Shown piece after piece: positions 17,417-27,312 of a stretch of 64,000 nucleotides of DNA (positions are counted from its first letter, which is position 1; every line of letters starts with the position of its first letter). Under the pieces are notes generated by a model, which saw only the letters and a list, made by a program, of their open reading frames with translations, had not been told where the DNA came from and made no database searches. Location: assembly GCA_910586715.1 (NCBI GenBank), contig CAJUJG010000001.1, forward strand, positions 103,538 through 167,537, given 5' to 3'. The position numbers were made by a program, and so were the translations under genes. The stretch comes from an uncultured Lachnospiraceae bacterium (GTDB lineage: Bacteria; Bacillota; Clostridia; Lachnospirales; Lachnospiraceae).

Positions 17417-17455
17417 ACGTGTGATAGAATTGGATTAGAGGGAAAGAATAAAGGA

Positions 17456-18754
17456 ATGGGAGAAATTGCGATTGCAGCCGAGAAGGTCTGCAAAGTATAT
17501 AAGCTTTATGATAAGCCAAAAGACCGGATGTTTGAAGCTTTGGGGCTGACGAAAAAGAAGAAATACACGGAGCATTTTGCGCTGTCTGACGTAAGTTTCA
17601 ACGTAAAGCAGGGCGAGTGCGTCGGGATTATCGGGACAAACGGCTCTGGAAAATCGACAATCTTAAAAATAATAACAGGTGTTCTCAATCCGACGAGCGG
17701 AACCGTGAAGGTGGACGGCAGGATTTCCGCGCTGTTGGAGCTTGGCGCGGGTTTTAACCAGGAATATTCGGGCATGGAGAATATTTATTTAAACGGCACG
17801 ATGAACGGCTTTACGGAGCAGGAGATTGATGCAAGAATGCAGGATATTCTTGATTTTGCGGATATTGGAGATTATGTGTATCAGCCTGTCAAAACGTATT
17901 CGAGCGGGATGTTTGTGCGTCTTGCGTTTTCGGTGGCGATTAACATTGACCCTGAGATTTTGATTGTGGACGAGGCGCTTTCCGTGGGGGACGTGTTCTT
18001 TCAGGCGAAGTGTTATCATAAATTTGAAGAATTTAAGAAGATGGGTAAGACCATCATGATTGTGAGTCACGATTTGAGCAGCATTGCGAAATACTGTGAC
18101 AGGGTGATTCTGTTAAATCAGGGCATTAAGCTTGGCGAGGGTGCGCCAAAGGAAATGATTGACGATTTTAAACGTGTTCTTGTGGGACAGTATGAGCTGC
18201 CTGCGTCAAAGTCGGAACAGAGTCTGTTAAATGATGCGGATGTGCAGGAAGCGGTGGAGAAGGATATTGCGTCAAAGAAAAAATCCAAAGACGCGGTGAA
18301 CACACTGGAATATGGTACGCAGGAGGCGGAAATTGAAGAATTTTATATTTTAGATGACCGCGGTATCCGTACCAATGCGGTGATTAAGGGTGCACAGTTC
18401 AGTATCCATATGCGGGTTCGTTTCAACAATGATTTACCTGCACCGATTTTTGCGTTTTCGATAAAGACGGCGAAGGGCACGGAGATTACGGGCACGAATA
18501 CGATGTTTGAGAAGGCGTTTTTGGAGCCTGTCAAGGCGGGGGCGGTTAAGGAAGTCTGTTTTACGCAGAAGATGTCGCTGCAGGGCGGCTCTTACCTGAT
18601 TTCATTCGGCGTTACAGGCTATAACGGAAATGACTTTCAGGTTTATCACAGACTGTATGACGCGCTTGACGTGACGGTGATTTCGGATAAGGATACGGTC
18701 GGCTATTATGATATGGACTCAAAGGTGACAGTGACGGACGCGAAAATGGAATAA
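17456..18754 (+). CDS. wzt: Polysaccharide export ATPase with C-terminal recognition domain (Wzt)
   Basis: A 432-residue ATP-binding subunit. The nucleotide-binding domain (about 1-250) has Walker A GTNGSGKST, the signature YSSGMFVRLAFSVAI and Walker B ILIVDEALSVGD. A linker of about 40 residues leads to a C-terminal domain (about 280-430) that looks like an all-beta sandwich. In E. coli O8/O9a such an extension binds the capped non-reducing end of the polymer and makes export depend on that cap. The next gene encodes a candidate capping enzyme, which supports the same logic here. Confidence 0.92.
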   Translation: MGEIAIAAEKVCKVYKLYDKPKDRMFEALGLTKKKKYTEHFALSDVSFNVKQGECVGIIGTNGSGKSTILKIITGVLNPTSGTVKVDGRISALLELGAGFNQEYSGMENIYLNGTMNGFTEQEIDARMQDILDFADIGDYVYQPVKTYSSGMFVRLAFSVAINIDPEILIVDEALSVGDVFFQAKCYHKFEEFKKMGKTIMIVSHDLSSIAKYCDRVILLNQGIKLGEGAPKEMIDDFKRVLVGQYELPASKSEQSLLNDADVQEAVEKDIASKKKSKDAVNTLEYGTQEAEIEEFYILDDRGIRTNAVIKGAQFSIHMRVRFNNDLPAPIFAFSIKTAKGTEITGTNTMFEKAFLEPVKAGAVKEVCFTQKMSLQGGSYLISFGVTGYNGNDFQVYHRLYDALDVTVISDKDTVGYYDMDSKVTVTDAKME

Positions 18755-18816
18755 ACTGTAATTCGCGCATTGCGGTCACAAAGCCTGCAGGCTGGGAAAG
18801 GAGCATGGTTATTCAT

Positions 18817-20916
18817 ATGACAAAATGCGAACAGGTGGGCAGTGTAATGCTGGATTTGACATATTATCCCGGCGAGGATTTATATTCGGACGGAGCAATT
18901 GAGGACGAGCTGCTTGCGATTGTGCAAAACAATCCGCCTTCGGCATATTCGCAGATAATTGCCGAAAAGAAGAGCTGGCCTGTTTTTTATCATTTGTCAC
19001 CGTTTCGCACCAACATTATTGACTGGCTTCCATTCAAAAAAACGGATAAGGTGCTCGAAATCGGTTCGGGCTGCGGTGCGATTACGGGCGCGCTTGCAAG
19101 ACGCGCGGGAAGCGTTACCTGCATTGATTTGTCGAAAAAGCGCAGTTTGGTGAACGCACACAGACACAAAGAGTATGACAATATCACGATAAAGGTCGGC
19201 AATTTTCAGGACATTGAGCCGCATTTGGACGCGGATTTTGACTATGTGCTGCTGATTGGCGTGTTTGAGTACGGGCAGGCGTATATCGGCGGGGATACGC
19301 CGTATGAGGATCTTATGCGCATCTGTAACCGTCATCGGAAAGCGGACGGCAGATTAATTATTGCAATCGAAAATAAGTTCGGATTAAAATATTGGGCGGG
19401 ATGCCGTGAGGATCATTTGGGCACTTATTTTTCAGGGCTGGAGGGGTATCATGAGGGCGGTTCGGCAAGGACTTTTACAAGGCATGGGTTGGAGCAGATT
19501 TTGGAGCGCGTCGGAATTGATGCGTATTCATTTTATTATCCCTATCCCGATTATAAATTTATGACGACGGTTTATTCTGACCGCCGTCTGCCGAAAAAAG
19601 GCGAACTTTCCAACAATCTGAGAAACTTTGACCGCGAGCGGGTACTGTTATTTGATGAAAAACAGGTGTTTGACGAAATTATAGCAGAGAAGGAATTTCC
19701 GCTTTTTTCCAATTCGTATCTTCTTGTCGTGGGCGGTGCGCCGGATGTGATTTATGCGAAATTTTCAAACGACAGGGCGCCAAAGTGGGCGATTCGTACG
19801 AGTATGGCGGCGTGCGCACCGGATTGCATTCAGGTAGAGAAAATTCCCGATACTGCGGCGGCATATGAGCATATGGAGCACACGCGCAGGGCGTATGCGC
19901 TTTTGGCAAAGCGGTATGAAGGGACGAAAATAGAGATCAACAGGTGCAGCGAAAAGGACGGCAATGCCAAAAACGGTCTTGTGTTTGAGTACTGTAAGGG
20001 ATTGACATTGGAAGCAATGCTTGATATGTGTTTGGACAGGGCAGATGTGGAAGGCTTTAAGACGCTTATCGCGGAATATATGGAATGGCTGCGCTATGGC
20101 GAGGTCTGCGACGGGGAAGGGGCAGTCTCCAATATCGATTTCATTTTCCCGAATATCCTTGTGGAGGGGGATAAATGGCATGTGATTGACTACGAATGGA
20201 CGTTTGAGCAATATGTTCCTGCAAAGGAGATTGCGTTTCGGGCGTTCTATGATTATATCCTTGGCGGCGCGCGCAGAACGGTGTGCAGGGAGCTTTTATT
20301 TCAGGAGATTTTGGGACTTTCTGAGGCGGAGATTACCGCGGCAGTGCAAAAGGAGCAGGAGTTTCAGCGTTTTATCAGCGGGGATCATGTGTCGGTGGAT
20401 GCAATGCGTGAGCTGATTGGTAACCGTGCGTATGAGCTGGACGGAATGCTTAGCCATTGCCATTATGCGGATGAAAAGTTTGTGGCGCAGCTTTATTTTG
20501 ATTACGGAGAGGGCTTTAGCGAGGAACATTCCGTGAAGCTTAGGGACTGTTTTTTTGCACAGAAGGATTTGCGGATTGCGTATGACATTCCCAAGGACGC
20601 GGTGCGGGTGCGGATTGATCCGTGTTCGTACATGTGTACGGTAAGTATCCGGAGTATTATGGTAAATGACAGCCTTTATGTGGGTGAGGATATGGAGACG
20701 AACGGCGTTTGGCATTCCTGCGGAAGTCTTGTGTTTGCCAGCGAAGATCCCAATATTGCAATCCATGTATCCGGCGGGGGGCGTCTGCATGCGGATATGG
20801 AGGTTATGGAGCTGCCCGAGGTACTTGCAAAGAAACTTGCGCAAGATGCTTCAGAGCAGAATATTATGGATAAAACAAAGCATTTTATAAAGCAAAGACT
20901 AAAGGGGAAAAATTAG
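18817..20916 (+). CDS. Methyltransferase plus kinase-like fusion, possible WbdD-type chain terminator
   Basis: A 699-residue soluble protein. A SAM-dependent methyltransferase domain covers about residues 55-220, with motif I VLEIGSGCGAIT at 79-90. A middle domain (about 320-480) resembles aminoglycoside/choline-kinase folds: NIDFIFPNIL with D441 and N446 at the catalytic-loop positions and VIDYEW with D458 at the metal-binding position. A C-terminal part (about 560-680) looks beta-rich. E. coli WbdD has the same methyltransferase-then-kinase order and caps O-antigen next to a Wzt with a recognition domain. The usual catalytic-loop His is Asn here. The start is uncertain (18805 or 18817): AAAGGAG almost touches the first ATG. 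Confidence 0.7.
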   Translation: MTKCEQVGSVMLDLTYYPGEDLYSDGAIEDELLAIVQNNPPSAYSQIIAEKKSWPVFYHLSPFRTNIIDWLPFKKTDKVLEIGSGCGAITGALARRAGSVTCIDLSKKRSLVNAHRHKEYDNITIKVGNFQDIEPHLDADFDYVLLIGVFEYGQAYIGGDTPYEDLMRICNRHRKADGRLIIAIENKFGLKYWAGCREDHLGTYFSGLEGYHEGGSARTFTRHGLEQILERVGIDAYSFYYPYPDYKFMTTVYSDRRLPKKGELSNNLRNFDRERVLLFDEKQVFDEIIAEKEFPLFSNSYLLVVGGAPDVIYAKFSNDRAPKWAIRTSMAACAPDCIQVEKIPDTAAAYEHMEHTRRAYALLAKRYEGTKIEINRCSEKDGNAKNGLVFEYCKGLTLEAMLDMCLDRADVEGFKTLIAEYMEWLRYGEVCDGEGAVSNIDFIFPNILVEGDKWHVIDYEWTFEQYVPAKEIAFRAFYDYILGGARRTVCRELLFQEILGLSEAEITAAVQKEQEFQRFISGDHVSVDAMRELIGNRAYELDGMLSHCHYADEKFVAQLYFDYGEGFSEEHSVKLRDCFFAQKDLRIAYDIPKDAVRVRIDPCSYMCTVSIRSIMVNDSLYVGEDMETNGVWHSCGSLVFASEDPNIAIHVSGGGRLHADMEVMELPEVLAKKLAQDASEQNIMDKTKHFIKQRLKGKN

Positions 20917-20927
20917 GGAAGAAATTC

Positions 20928-23015
20928 ATGATTGGTAAGATAAAGGGCATTTTACAGGAAAAACTATATCAAAAATGCAAGGCGGAATATGACGAAGCGC
21001 TGCGTTATCAGACGGACCCGTATCTATTGTGGATTAAGGAAAATGAGCAGACGGCGGATGAAGGGCAGGAGTCGTCGTATCCTGCCCTTGGCGTTGTCTA
21101 TATGGAAAACTGCGCAGAAGGCTTTTCGCTTGCGGACTGCGACAAGGAGATTTTGCTTTTTGTGTCGGAACGCGGGCGTATTGCGGTCGGTGCGTTTCGG
21201 GAGATTTTGCACTATTTTGATACCCACAAGGACGTGAATGTGGTGTATGCCGACGAGGATGTATGGCAGCTTTGCGAAGATGACAGCCCTCAGAACGCGG
21301 ACGATGCGGATGCACACCGCATTTTTCCGTGGACAAAACCGATGTGGTCGCCTGATACGCTGTTTTCGTTCTTTTATTTCGGTAATATTTTTGCGGTCAG
21401 GCGGTCTGCGTTTTTGGATATTGCATGGCTTGGGGAGGATGACTACAGGAAGAATATCTATGACTTTATCCTCAAGGCGACTGAGGACAAAAAGCGTGCA
21501 GGGCATATTGAGAAGGTATTGTTCCATGCGTACCGTAAAGGGGAGAGCCGCGCGGCAATTGAAAAGGAACTGCTGCATTCCACGGATTTTATCGGTGCGG
21601 GCAGGCAGTATGACGGCATCAAAGAGGCAGCGATGGCGCGGCGCGGTCTGAGGGGCGTTTTGACTGTGGACGAAAAGACGGGGATTTCTTATCCGGTATA
21701 TCAGTTTGACGAGGAGCCGCTTGTCAGTATCGTTATCCCGTCAAAGGATAACGAAGCGGTATTAAAACAGTGTATCCGTTCGATTTATGCGCATACGGCG
21801 TACCGGAATTTTGAACTGATTGTGGTGGATAACGGCAGTACGGAGCAGGTGCGCATGGGGCTTGAGAATTTCAGGCAGGAGTGTCCGTTTACGTATTTAT
21901 ATATTCCGATGGATTTTAATTTTTCCAAAATGTGCAATCTTGGCGTTCAGGAGGCAAAGGGAGAGTTTATTCTTTTGCTGAACGACGATATGGAGGCGGT
22001 GGAGGACAGCTGGCTGCTGCGGTTGGCAGGGCAGGCGTCGTTAGAGCATGTGGGCGCGGTTGGCGCGAAGCTTTTATATCCGAATACTTCCCTCATTCAG
22101 CATGCGGGGATTGCGAATACGGTTTCCGGTCCGGGTCATAAGCTCAAGAAGCTTGACGACAGTGTTTCGTACTATTACGGCAGAAATCGTTTTATCTATG
22201 ATTTGATTGGCGTGACGGCGGCGTGCCTTATGATACGCAGGGAGCGCTATTTGGCGCTCGGCGGTCTGTTTGAGGGGCTTGCCGTGGCATATAATGATGT
22301 GGATTTTTGTTTCCGGCTCTGCGAAAAAGGGTTTTACAACGTACAGCGAAACGATGTGGCGCTCTATCACCATGAGTCGCTCAGCCGAGGGAACGATATG
22401 CAGGATGAAAATAAATTAAAGCGTCTGATGGCGGAGAAGGATGTTTTGTATCAACGGCACAGGCAGTTTTACAGGCAGGACCCGTTTATCGGAACGCTGA
22501 TGAACGACGGAGAGCCGGAGTACGGATGCCGCTGGCTGGAGGGGTATGAGCTTGTCAATCTCTCCGACTGTGACGATAAGCTTTTGGAGGGGAAAAGGCT
22601 TCCCGACGCCGCTATGATGAACAACGCCATTATGGTCGTGGTGGAGGACTGCGGAAAGGAACAGTTTGTGAAAGCCTTAACAAAGGGCGGTAAGCAAAAG
22701 AAAGCCTACTATTTAATCAAAGGCTGGGCATATATTCCGGGTGTGGATAACGCGCGCTATACGTTCAAAATACTTTTGGTAAACGGTGAAGGACGCGTTT
22801 GGGAGCTGCCGGTGCAGAAGCGCTATCGCAAGGATGTGGCGGCGATTTTGCCGGACGAGGTCAATGTGGAACTTACGGGCTTTTGCAGCTGGATTTTTGA
22901 GGGCACGCTTCCGGCGGGAACCTATCAGCTTTGGATAACTGCAAAGGATGGCTGCTCAAGGCAGCGGCTGTACCGGGATATGGAGCGAGAGCTGGTGATT
23001 GAAGAGGAATTGTAA
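20928..23015 (+). CDS. Multi-domain GT2 glycosyltransferase
   Basis: A 695-residue cytoplasmic enzyme. The N-terminal third (about 60-250) resembles a decayed GT-A domain, keeping YADEDVW, KPMWSPDTLFSFFYFGN and FHAYRKGE. A complete GT2 domain follows (about 263-500) with VSIVIPSKDN, LIVVDNGS, LLLNDDME (metal-binding), HVGAVGAKLLYP and AVAYNDVDFCFRLCEKG. The C-terminal 120 residues form a beta-rich domain with aromatic residues that could hold the growing chain. The gene at 23016 starts one base after its stop and encodes a close relative. Likely adds a sugar to the lipid-linked chain, possibly rhamnose; linkage unknown. Confidence 0.85.
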   Translation: MIGKIKGILQEKLYQKCKAEYDEALRYQTDPYLLWIKENEQTADEGQESSYPALGVVYMENCAEGFSLADCDKEILLFVSERGRIAVGAFREILHYFDTHKDVNVVYADEDVWQLCEDDSPQNADDADAHRIFPWTKPMWSPDTLFSFFYFGNIFAVRRSAFLDIAWLGEDDYRKNIYDFILKATEDKKRAGHIEKVLFHAYRKGESRAAIEKELLHSTDFIGAGRQYDGIKEAAMARRGLRGVLTVDEKTGISYPVYQFDEEPLVSIVIPSKDNEAVLKQCIRSIYAHTAYRNFELIVVDNGSTEQVRMGLENFRQECPFTYLYIPMDFNFSKMCNLGVQEAKGEFILLLNDDMEAVEDSWLLRLAGQASLEHVGAVGAKLLYPNTSLIQHAGIANTVSGPGHKLKKLDDSVSYYYGRNRFIYDLIGVTAACLMIRRERYLALGGLFEGLAVAYNDVDFCFRLCEKGFYNVQRNDVALYHHESLSRGNDMQDENKLKRLMAEKDVLYQRHRQFYRQDPFIGTLMNDGEPEYGCRWLEGYELVNLSDCDDKLLEGKRLPDAAMMNNAIMVVVEDCGKEQFVKALTKGGKQKKAYYLIKGWAYIPGVDNARYTFKILLVNGEGRVWELPVQKRYRKDVAAILPDEVNVELTGFCSWIFEGTLPAGTYQLWITAKDGCSRQRLYRDMERELVIEEEL

Positions 23016-25094
23016 ATGGACTATCAAAAAGAAGACTATCAAAAAGAACTTTTTGCCCAATCCACGCCGTATTTACAGTGGCTCAGAGAGCATGAGCCTG
23101 TAGCAGGCAGTGACAAAAAAGATACGGGGAAACCGCTTGACGTGTTTCCCTTTTCTTCGTGTGAGGACAGCGTAGAGGATATTTTGGGCGGTCCCGCTGA
23201 TAAGGAACGGATTTATCTGTTTGCGGGTAAGGACGGCGTGCTGCAGGAGGGGGCGTGCGCGCGGATTGCACAGGTATTTTCGCGGCACGAGCAGGCAATG
23301 CTGGTTTATGCGGACGAGGACTATTACGGGACGCTTGCCGAATTATATGGAATAGAAGAACGAGAGTTTGGAGATAAAGTAACATCAGCATTCTGTGAGT
23401 CTTCAAACGGTCTGTACCGGGGAGAACCGTGGTTTAAACCGGACTTTTCGCCGGACACGCTGGAAGCCTTTTTTTACATTGGAAATCTATTTGCCGTGCG
23501 CGGGCAGGCGATTGCAGAAATAACAGATGCACTTGGCGCGGAACTTTCGCTCTGCGGACTCGTGCGTGCGCTTTCCCGTAAGGCGCTGGAACGAGGGGGC
23601 GGTAAGCATGGAGCGGACTTTTTTGTGCATATTCCCGAAGCGCTATATACCAATAACAGGCTTTCTAGGAAGGATACGCTTGACGGTTTTGTGCCGGACG
23701 CGTTTGCAAATCAGGATACCGTACGCATCGGCGGGAAAAGGGCAAGTCTTGGCAAATTATCCGTTATCATCCCGTCAAAGGACAACCCCAAACTGCTCAG
23801 GCGGTGTGTCGAAACGTTTGTTTCGTGTGCAAAAGATATTGACTATGAGTTAATTGTTGTGGATAACGGAAGCTCTGACGAGAACAGAATGTGTATAAAA
23901 TCTTTTTTGGAGGAGTACGGCGCAACGTATCTGTACGAACAGGCCAAATTTAACTTTTCTAAAATGTGTAATCTCGGTGCAAAGGCGGCAGACGGCGATT
24001 TTCTGCTGTTTTTAAACGACGACATGGAAGTCGCCAAAGCGCAGCAGGACGGGCAGTGGCTCCATAACATGATGCGTTATGCCGCAATGGAGCATGTGGG
24101 TGCAGTCGGAATAAAACTCCGCTACCCCGACGGCAATCTAATCCAGCACGCAGGCATCACAAACATGGGAATCGGTCCCGCACACAAGCTTGGCGGTATG
24201 CCCGATGACGGCAGTCTGTATCATGGGCACAACCTCGCCGATTACAATATGCTTGCCGTGACGGCGGCGTGTATGATGGTTTCCCGCGACAAGTTTGTGC
24301 GCGCAGGTTTTTTTGACGAGGAGCTTGCCGTGGCGTATAATGATGTGGAGCTGTGTTTTCGGCTGTACCGGATGGGACTCTACAATGTGCAGGTAAACAG
24401 CGCGTTTTTAATCCACCACGAATCGGTCAGCCGCGGGGCGGATACCGCGCCCGAGAAAAAAGAGCGGCTGTTACGGGAAAAGCGCAGGCTGTATGAAAAG
24501 CATGTGTGGGCAATGACGAAAACGGGCGGTTATGACCCGTTTTACAGTCAAAATCTCGTACAGTGGGAAAAAGATGCGGCGTATCATGTGAATTATTTGT
24601 ATGCGTGCGAAAAACCGAAGCCGTTAAAACCGCTTACGGAGGAAGGAAAAAGAACGCTTTTAAAGTGGTTTATGCAGGACAACATACGGCAGCATTTGGA
24701 GCGAATAAATGTTCGACTTGCGGACGGCTACAGGAAGCTGACAGGCGAGAACCGTCAACTGTTTCACATCGACCAAATTGTGCAGGAGGACGGCACCGTG
24801 ACGGTTACGGGCTGGCATGTTCTGCGGGGAAAGGATAATGCAGGGCTTACGAAAACGCTTTTGATTTTTGGTCCGGCGTGGAAAAAATATGAGGCAGAGT
24901 CAGCCCCAAAGCTGCGCCGCGACGTGGAGGCGCTTTTTGCACAGGACCGCCGTACGAAAAACACGGCGCTTTCGGGCATCTGTCTGAAATTTGACGCCGA
25001 TAAGCTTCCAAAAGGACCATATTCCATTGGAATTGTTGTGGAGCGCGGGGGCAGAAGACGGTTTGTGCATTTGAAAGCGTCGTTTGAAATATAA
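23016..25094 (+). CDS. Multi-domain GT2 glycosyltransferase, tandem relative of the preceding gene
   Basis: A 692-residue protein with the same order as the one at 20928: an N-terminal incomplete GT-A-like part with YADEDYYG and KPDFSPDTLEAFFYIGN, an intact GT2 domain (about 246-480) with LSVIIPSKDN, LIVVDNGSSD, FLNDDME, HVGAVGIKLRYPD and AVAYNDVELCFRLYRMG, and a C-terminal beta-rich domain (about 580-692). The ATG directly follows the preceding stop. The pair probably arose by duplication and then took different acceptor or linkage roles. It ends 56 bases before the next preferred start. Confidence 0.85.
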   Translation: MDYQKEDYQKELFAQSTPYLQWLREHEPVAGSDKKDTGKPLDVFPFSSCEDSVEDILGGPADKERIYLFAGKDGVLQEGACARIAQVFSRHEQAMLVYADEDYYGTLAELYGIEEREFGDKVTSAFCESSNGLYRGEPWFKPDFSPDTLEAFFYIGNLFAVRGQAIAEITDALGAELSLCGLVRALSRKALERGGGKHGADFFVHIPEALYTNNRLSRKDTLDGFVPDAFANQDTVRIGGKRASLGKLSVIIPSKDNPKLLRRCVETFVSCAKDIDYELIVVDNGSSDENRMCIKSFLEEYGATYLYEQAKFNFSKMCNLGAKAADGDFLLFLNDDMEVAKAQQDGQWLHNMMRYAAMEHVGAVGIKLRYPDGNLIQHAGITNMGIGPAHKLGGMPDDGSLYHGHNLADYNMLAVTAACMMVSRDKFVRAGFFDEELAVAYNDVELCFRLYRMGLYNVQVNSAFLIHHESVSRGADTAPEKKERLLREKRRLYEKHVWAMTKTGGYDPFYSQNLVQWEKDAAYHVNYLYACEKPKPLKPLTEEGKRTLLKWFMQDNIRQHLERINVRLADGYRKLTGENRQLFHIDQIVQEDGTVTVTGWHVLRGKDNAGLTKTLLIFGPAWKKYEAESAPKLRRDVEALFAQDRRTKNTALSGICLKFDADKLPKGPYSIGIVVERGGRRRFVHLKASFEI

Positions 25095-25149
25095 AAATCA
25101 TCAGACTTTTGGGGAACCGCAGATAGAAGAACAGAAATGGAGAATTATA

Positions 25150-27132
25150 ATGGAAAACGGGAACGAACACATTGACTATAAACAGGCATATGAGCAGGAA
25201 AAAGCGCGCGCCGCGTCTTTGGCGGGCAGGCTTGCCGACGCTAAGAACGAGGCGGACAACCTGCAATTCCAGCTTGACCGCATTAAAAACAATCCGATGT
25301 GGAAAGCGTCAAAGCCGCTGCGCCAAGTGATGCACTGGGGACTGCGCAACTACAGAAGACTGCGCAATTTAGGCGGTCCGCGCGGCATTGCGAGAAAACT
25401 GAAGCAGAAAAAAATTGAGGCGCAGGCAAAAAAGCTTCATGGTACGGCGAGCTTTCCTTCGGCTGATGAGGCAAAACGGCAGCAGGAAACAAAATTTGAC
25501 CGCATGGTAAAAATCAGTATTCTTGTGCCGCTCTACAACACGCCGCAGACGTTTTTAAACGAAATGATTGCATCTGTCCTTGCCCAAACCTACCAAAACT
25601 GGGAACTTTGTCTTGCGGACGGCTCCGACCACGACCATGACGATGTGGAGGCGCGCTGTAAAGAATACGTCCAAAAGGACAGCCGCATCCGCTACAAGCG
25701 TTTGGAAAAAAACGAGGGTATTTCAGGAAATACAAACAGGTGTTATGAAATGGCAACAGGCGAATACATCGGGCTTTTTGACCATGACGACGTGCTGCAC
25801 CCCTCCGTATTGTATGAGTATGTCAAGGTCATCAACGAGCAGGACGCGGACTATATTTACTGCGATGAAACGACCTTTAAGGGCGACAGCATTGATAATA
25901 TGATTACCCTGCATTTTAAGCCGGATTTTGCGCCCGATAACCTTCGGGCAAATAATTACATCTGTCATTTCAGCGTGTTTTCGCGCAAGCTTTTGGAGGG
26001 CACGGAGCTGTTTCGCAGTGGATTTGACGGCAGTCAGGACCATGATATGATTTTGCGCCTGACCGCGAATGCCAAAAACGTAGTTCATGTGCCAAAGCTC
26101 CTTTATTACTGGCGTTCCCACAAGGCAAGCGTCGCAAGCGACATCAGCGCAAAGCCTTATGCGATTGCGGCGGCAAAGGGCGCGGTGGCGGCGCATCTGC
26201 AAAGCTGCGGCTTTCAGAACTTTGAAATCAAAAGCACAAGGGCGTTTGATACCATTTTTGAGATTAAATACGAAATTGCGCGCGAGGACAAGATTTCGAT
26301 TTTAATTCCGAATAAAGACCATATAGACGATTTAAGACGCTGCATTGATTCGATTAAGGAGCGCAGTACCTACGAAAACTATGAGATTATCGTAATTGAG
26401 AATAACAGCGCGGACAAGGCGACGTTTGACTATTATAAAACACTGGAAGAACAGGACAAAATAACAGTTGTTACGTATGAGGGTGATTTTAACTATTCCT
26501 GCATCAACAATTTCGGCGCACGCTTTGCAACAGGAGAATATCTGCTGCTATTAAATAACGACACGCAGGTCATCACCATGAACTGGCTGGAGGCGATGCT
26601 GATGTATGCACAGCGTCCCGATGTGGGCGCAGTTGGCGCAAAGCTTTACTATGGCGACAGGACAATCCAGCACGCAGGCGTGGTCATAGGCTTGGGGGCG
26701 CACCGGACGGCGGGGCATACGCACTATAAAATCAACTATGATAATTTGGGATACATGGGAAAGCTTTGCTATGCCCAAAACGTGTCGGCTGTCACCGGAG
26801 CATGCCTGATGGTGAAAAAGAGCCTTTACGACGCGCTTGGCGGACTGGACGAGCAGTTCAAAATCGCGTTAAATGACGTGGATTTCTGCCTGCGCCTTCG
26901 GGAACAGGGGTATTTAAACGTGTTCACGCCGTTTGCACAGCTTTATCATTTTGAGTCGGCATCGCGCGGGATTGACGTGGAAAACGAGGCGAAGGCAAAG
27001 CGGTATGAGGAGGAATCCGCGCTGTTTCGCGGGCGCTGGAAGGCGCTTCTTGAAAAAGGCGACCCGTACTACAACCCCAATTTTTCCCTTGACCACAGCG
27101 ATTATTCGCTGCGCGTGGAAAAAAATGTATGA
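25150..27132 (+). CDS. Double-GT2 glycosyltransferase with N-terminal coiled coil
   Basis: A 660-residue enzyme carrying two GT2 domains, so it may build two linkages. A short coiled coil (about 8-50) and a basic amphipathic segment precede domain 1 (about 120-340: ISILVPLYNTP, LCLADGSDHDHDD, GLFDHDDVLHP). Domain 2 (about 378-620) has ISILIPNKDH, IIVIENNSAD, LLLNNDTQ, VGAVGAKLYYGD and ALNDVDFCLRLREQG. The ATG at 25150 is chosen over one at 25084 because TGGAG lies about 7 bases upstream and the extra 22 residues look unlike the family. A promoter and a structured leader for the next gene follow its stop. Confidence 0.87.
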   Translation: MENGNEHIDYKQAYEQEKARAASLAGRLADAKNEADNLQFQLDRIKNNPMWKASKPLRQVMHWGLRNYRRLRNLGGPRGIARKLKQKKIEAQAKKLHGTASFPSADEAKRQQETKFDRMVKISILVPLYNTPQTFLNEMIASVLAQTYQNWELCLADGSDHDHDDVEARCKEYVQKDSRIRYKRLEKNEGISGNTNRCYEMATGEYIGLFDHDDVLHPSVLYEYVKVINEQDADYIYCDETTFKGDSIDNMITLHFKPDFAPDNLRANNYICHFSVFSRKLLEGTELFRSGFDGSQDHDMILRLTANAKNVVHVPKLLYYWRSHKASVASDISAKPYAIAAAKGAVAAHLQSCGFQNFEIKSTRAFDTIFEIKYEIAREDKISILIPNKDHIDDLRRCIDSIKERSTYENYEIIVIENNSADKATFDYYKTLEEQDKITVVTYEGDFNYSCINNFGARFATGEYLLLLNNDTQVITMNWLEAMLMYAQRPDVGAVGAKLYYGDRTIQHAGVVIGLGAHRTAGHTHYKINYDNLGYMGKLCYAQNVSAVTGACLMVKKSLYDALGGLDEQFKIALNDVDFCLRLREQGYLNVFTPFAQLYHFESASRGIDVENEAKAKRYEEESALFRGRWKALLEKGDPYYNPNFSLDHSDYSLRVEKNV

Positions 27133-27147
27133 AACCTTGTGATTTCC

Positions 27148-27176
27148 TTGAAAAATTTCCATTTTTTTGGTTTAAT
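27148..27176 (+). promoter_or_regulatory. Promoter for the phosphoglucomutase gene
   Basis: TTGAAA at 27148-27153 and TTTAAT at 27171-27176 are 17 bases apart. Transcription would begin near 27183, so the hairpin cluster at 27191-27312 would lie in the 5' leader of the gene at 27372. Confidence 0.5.
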
Positions 27177-27190
27177 AGAATTATGGTAAA

Positions 27191-27312
27191 TGTTCAGTAC
27201 AGCACTGCGCACTTGCTGCGAAGTGCGTAAGAACATGTAAATTATTTTATGCATCAAGCCTCAACAAAGTGGATTTGCATGGCTTGATGCTCGTAACGAT
27301 AAAGGTACTGAA
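27191..27312 (+). promoter_or_regulatory. Structured 5' leader of the phosphoglucomutase gene
   Basis: TGTTC (27191-27195) pairs with GAACA (27231-27235) around a hairpin at 27202-27226 with loop CTTGC. A perfect 10-base stem GCATCAAGCC (27251-27260) with GGCTTGATGC (27281-27290) follows. TTCAGTAC (27193-27200) also matches GTACTGAA (27305-27312), which could close the whole unit. The first part is closely matched before rho at 59169-59212. Confidence 0.6.
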
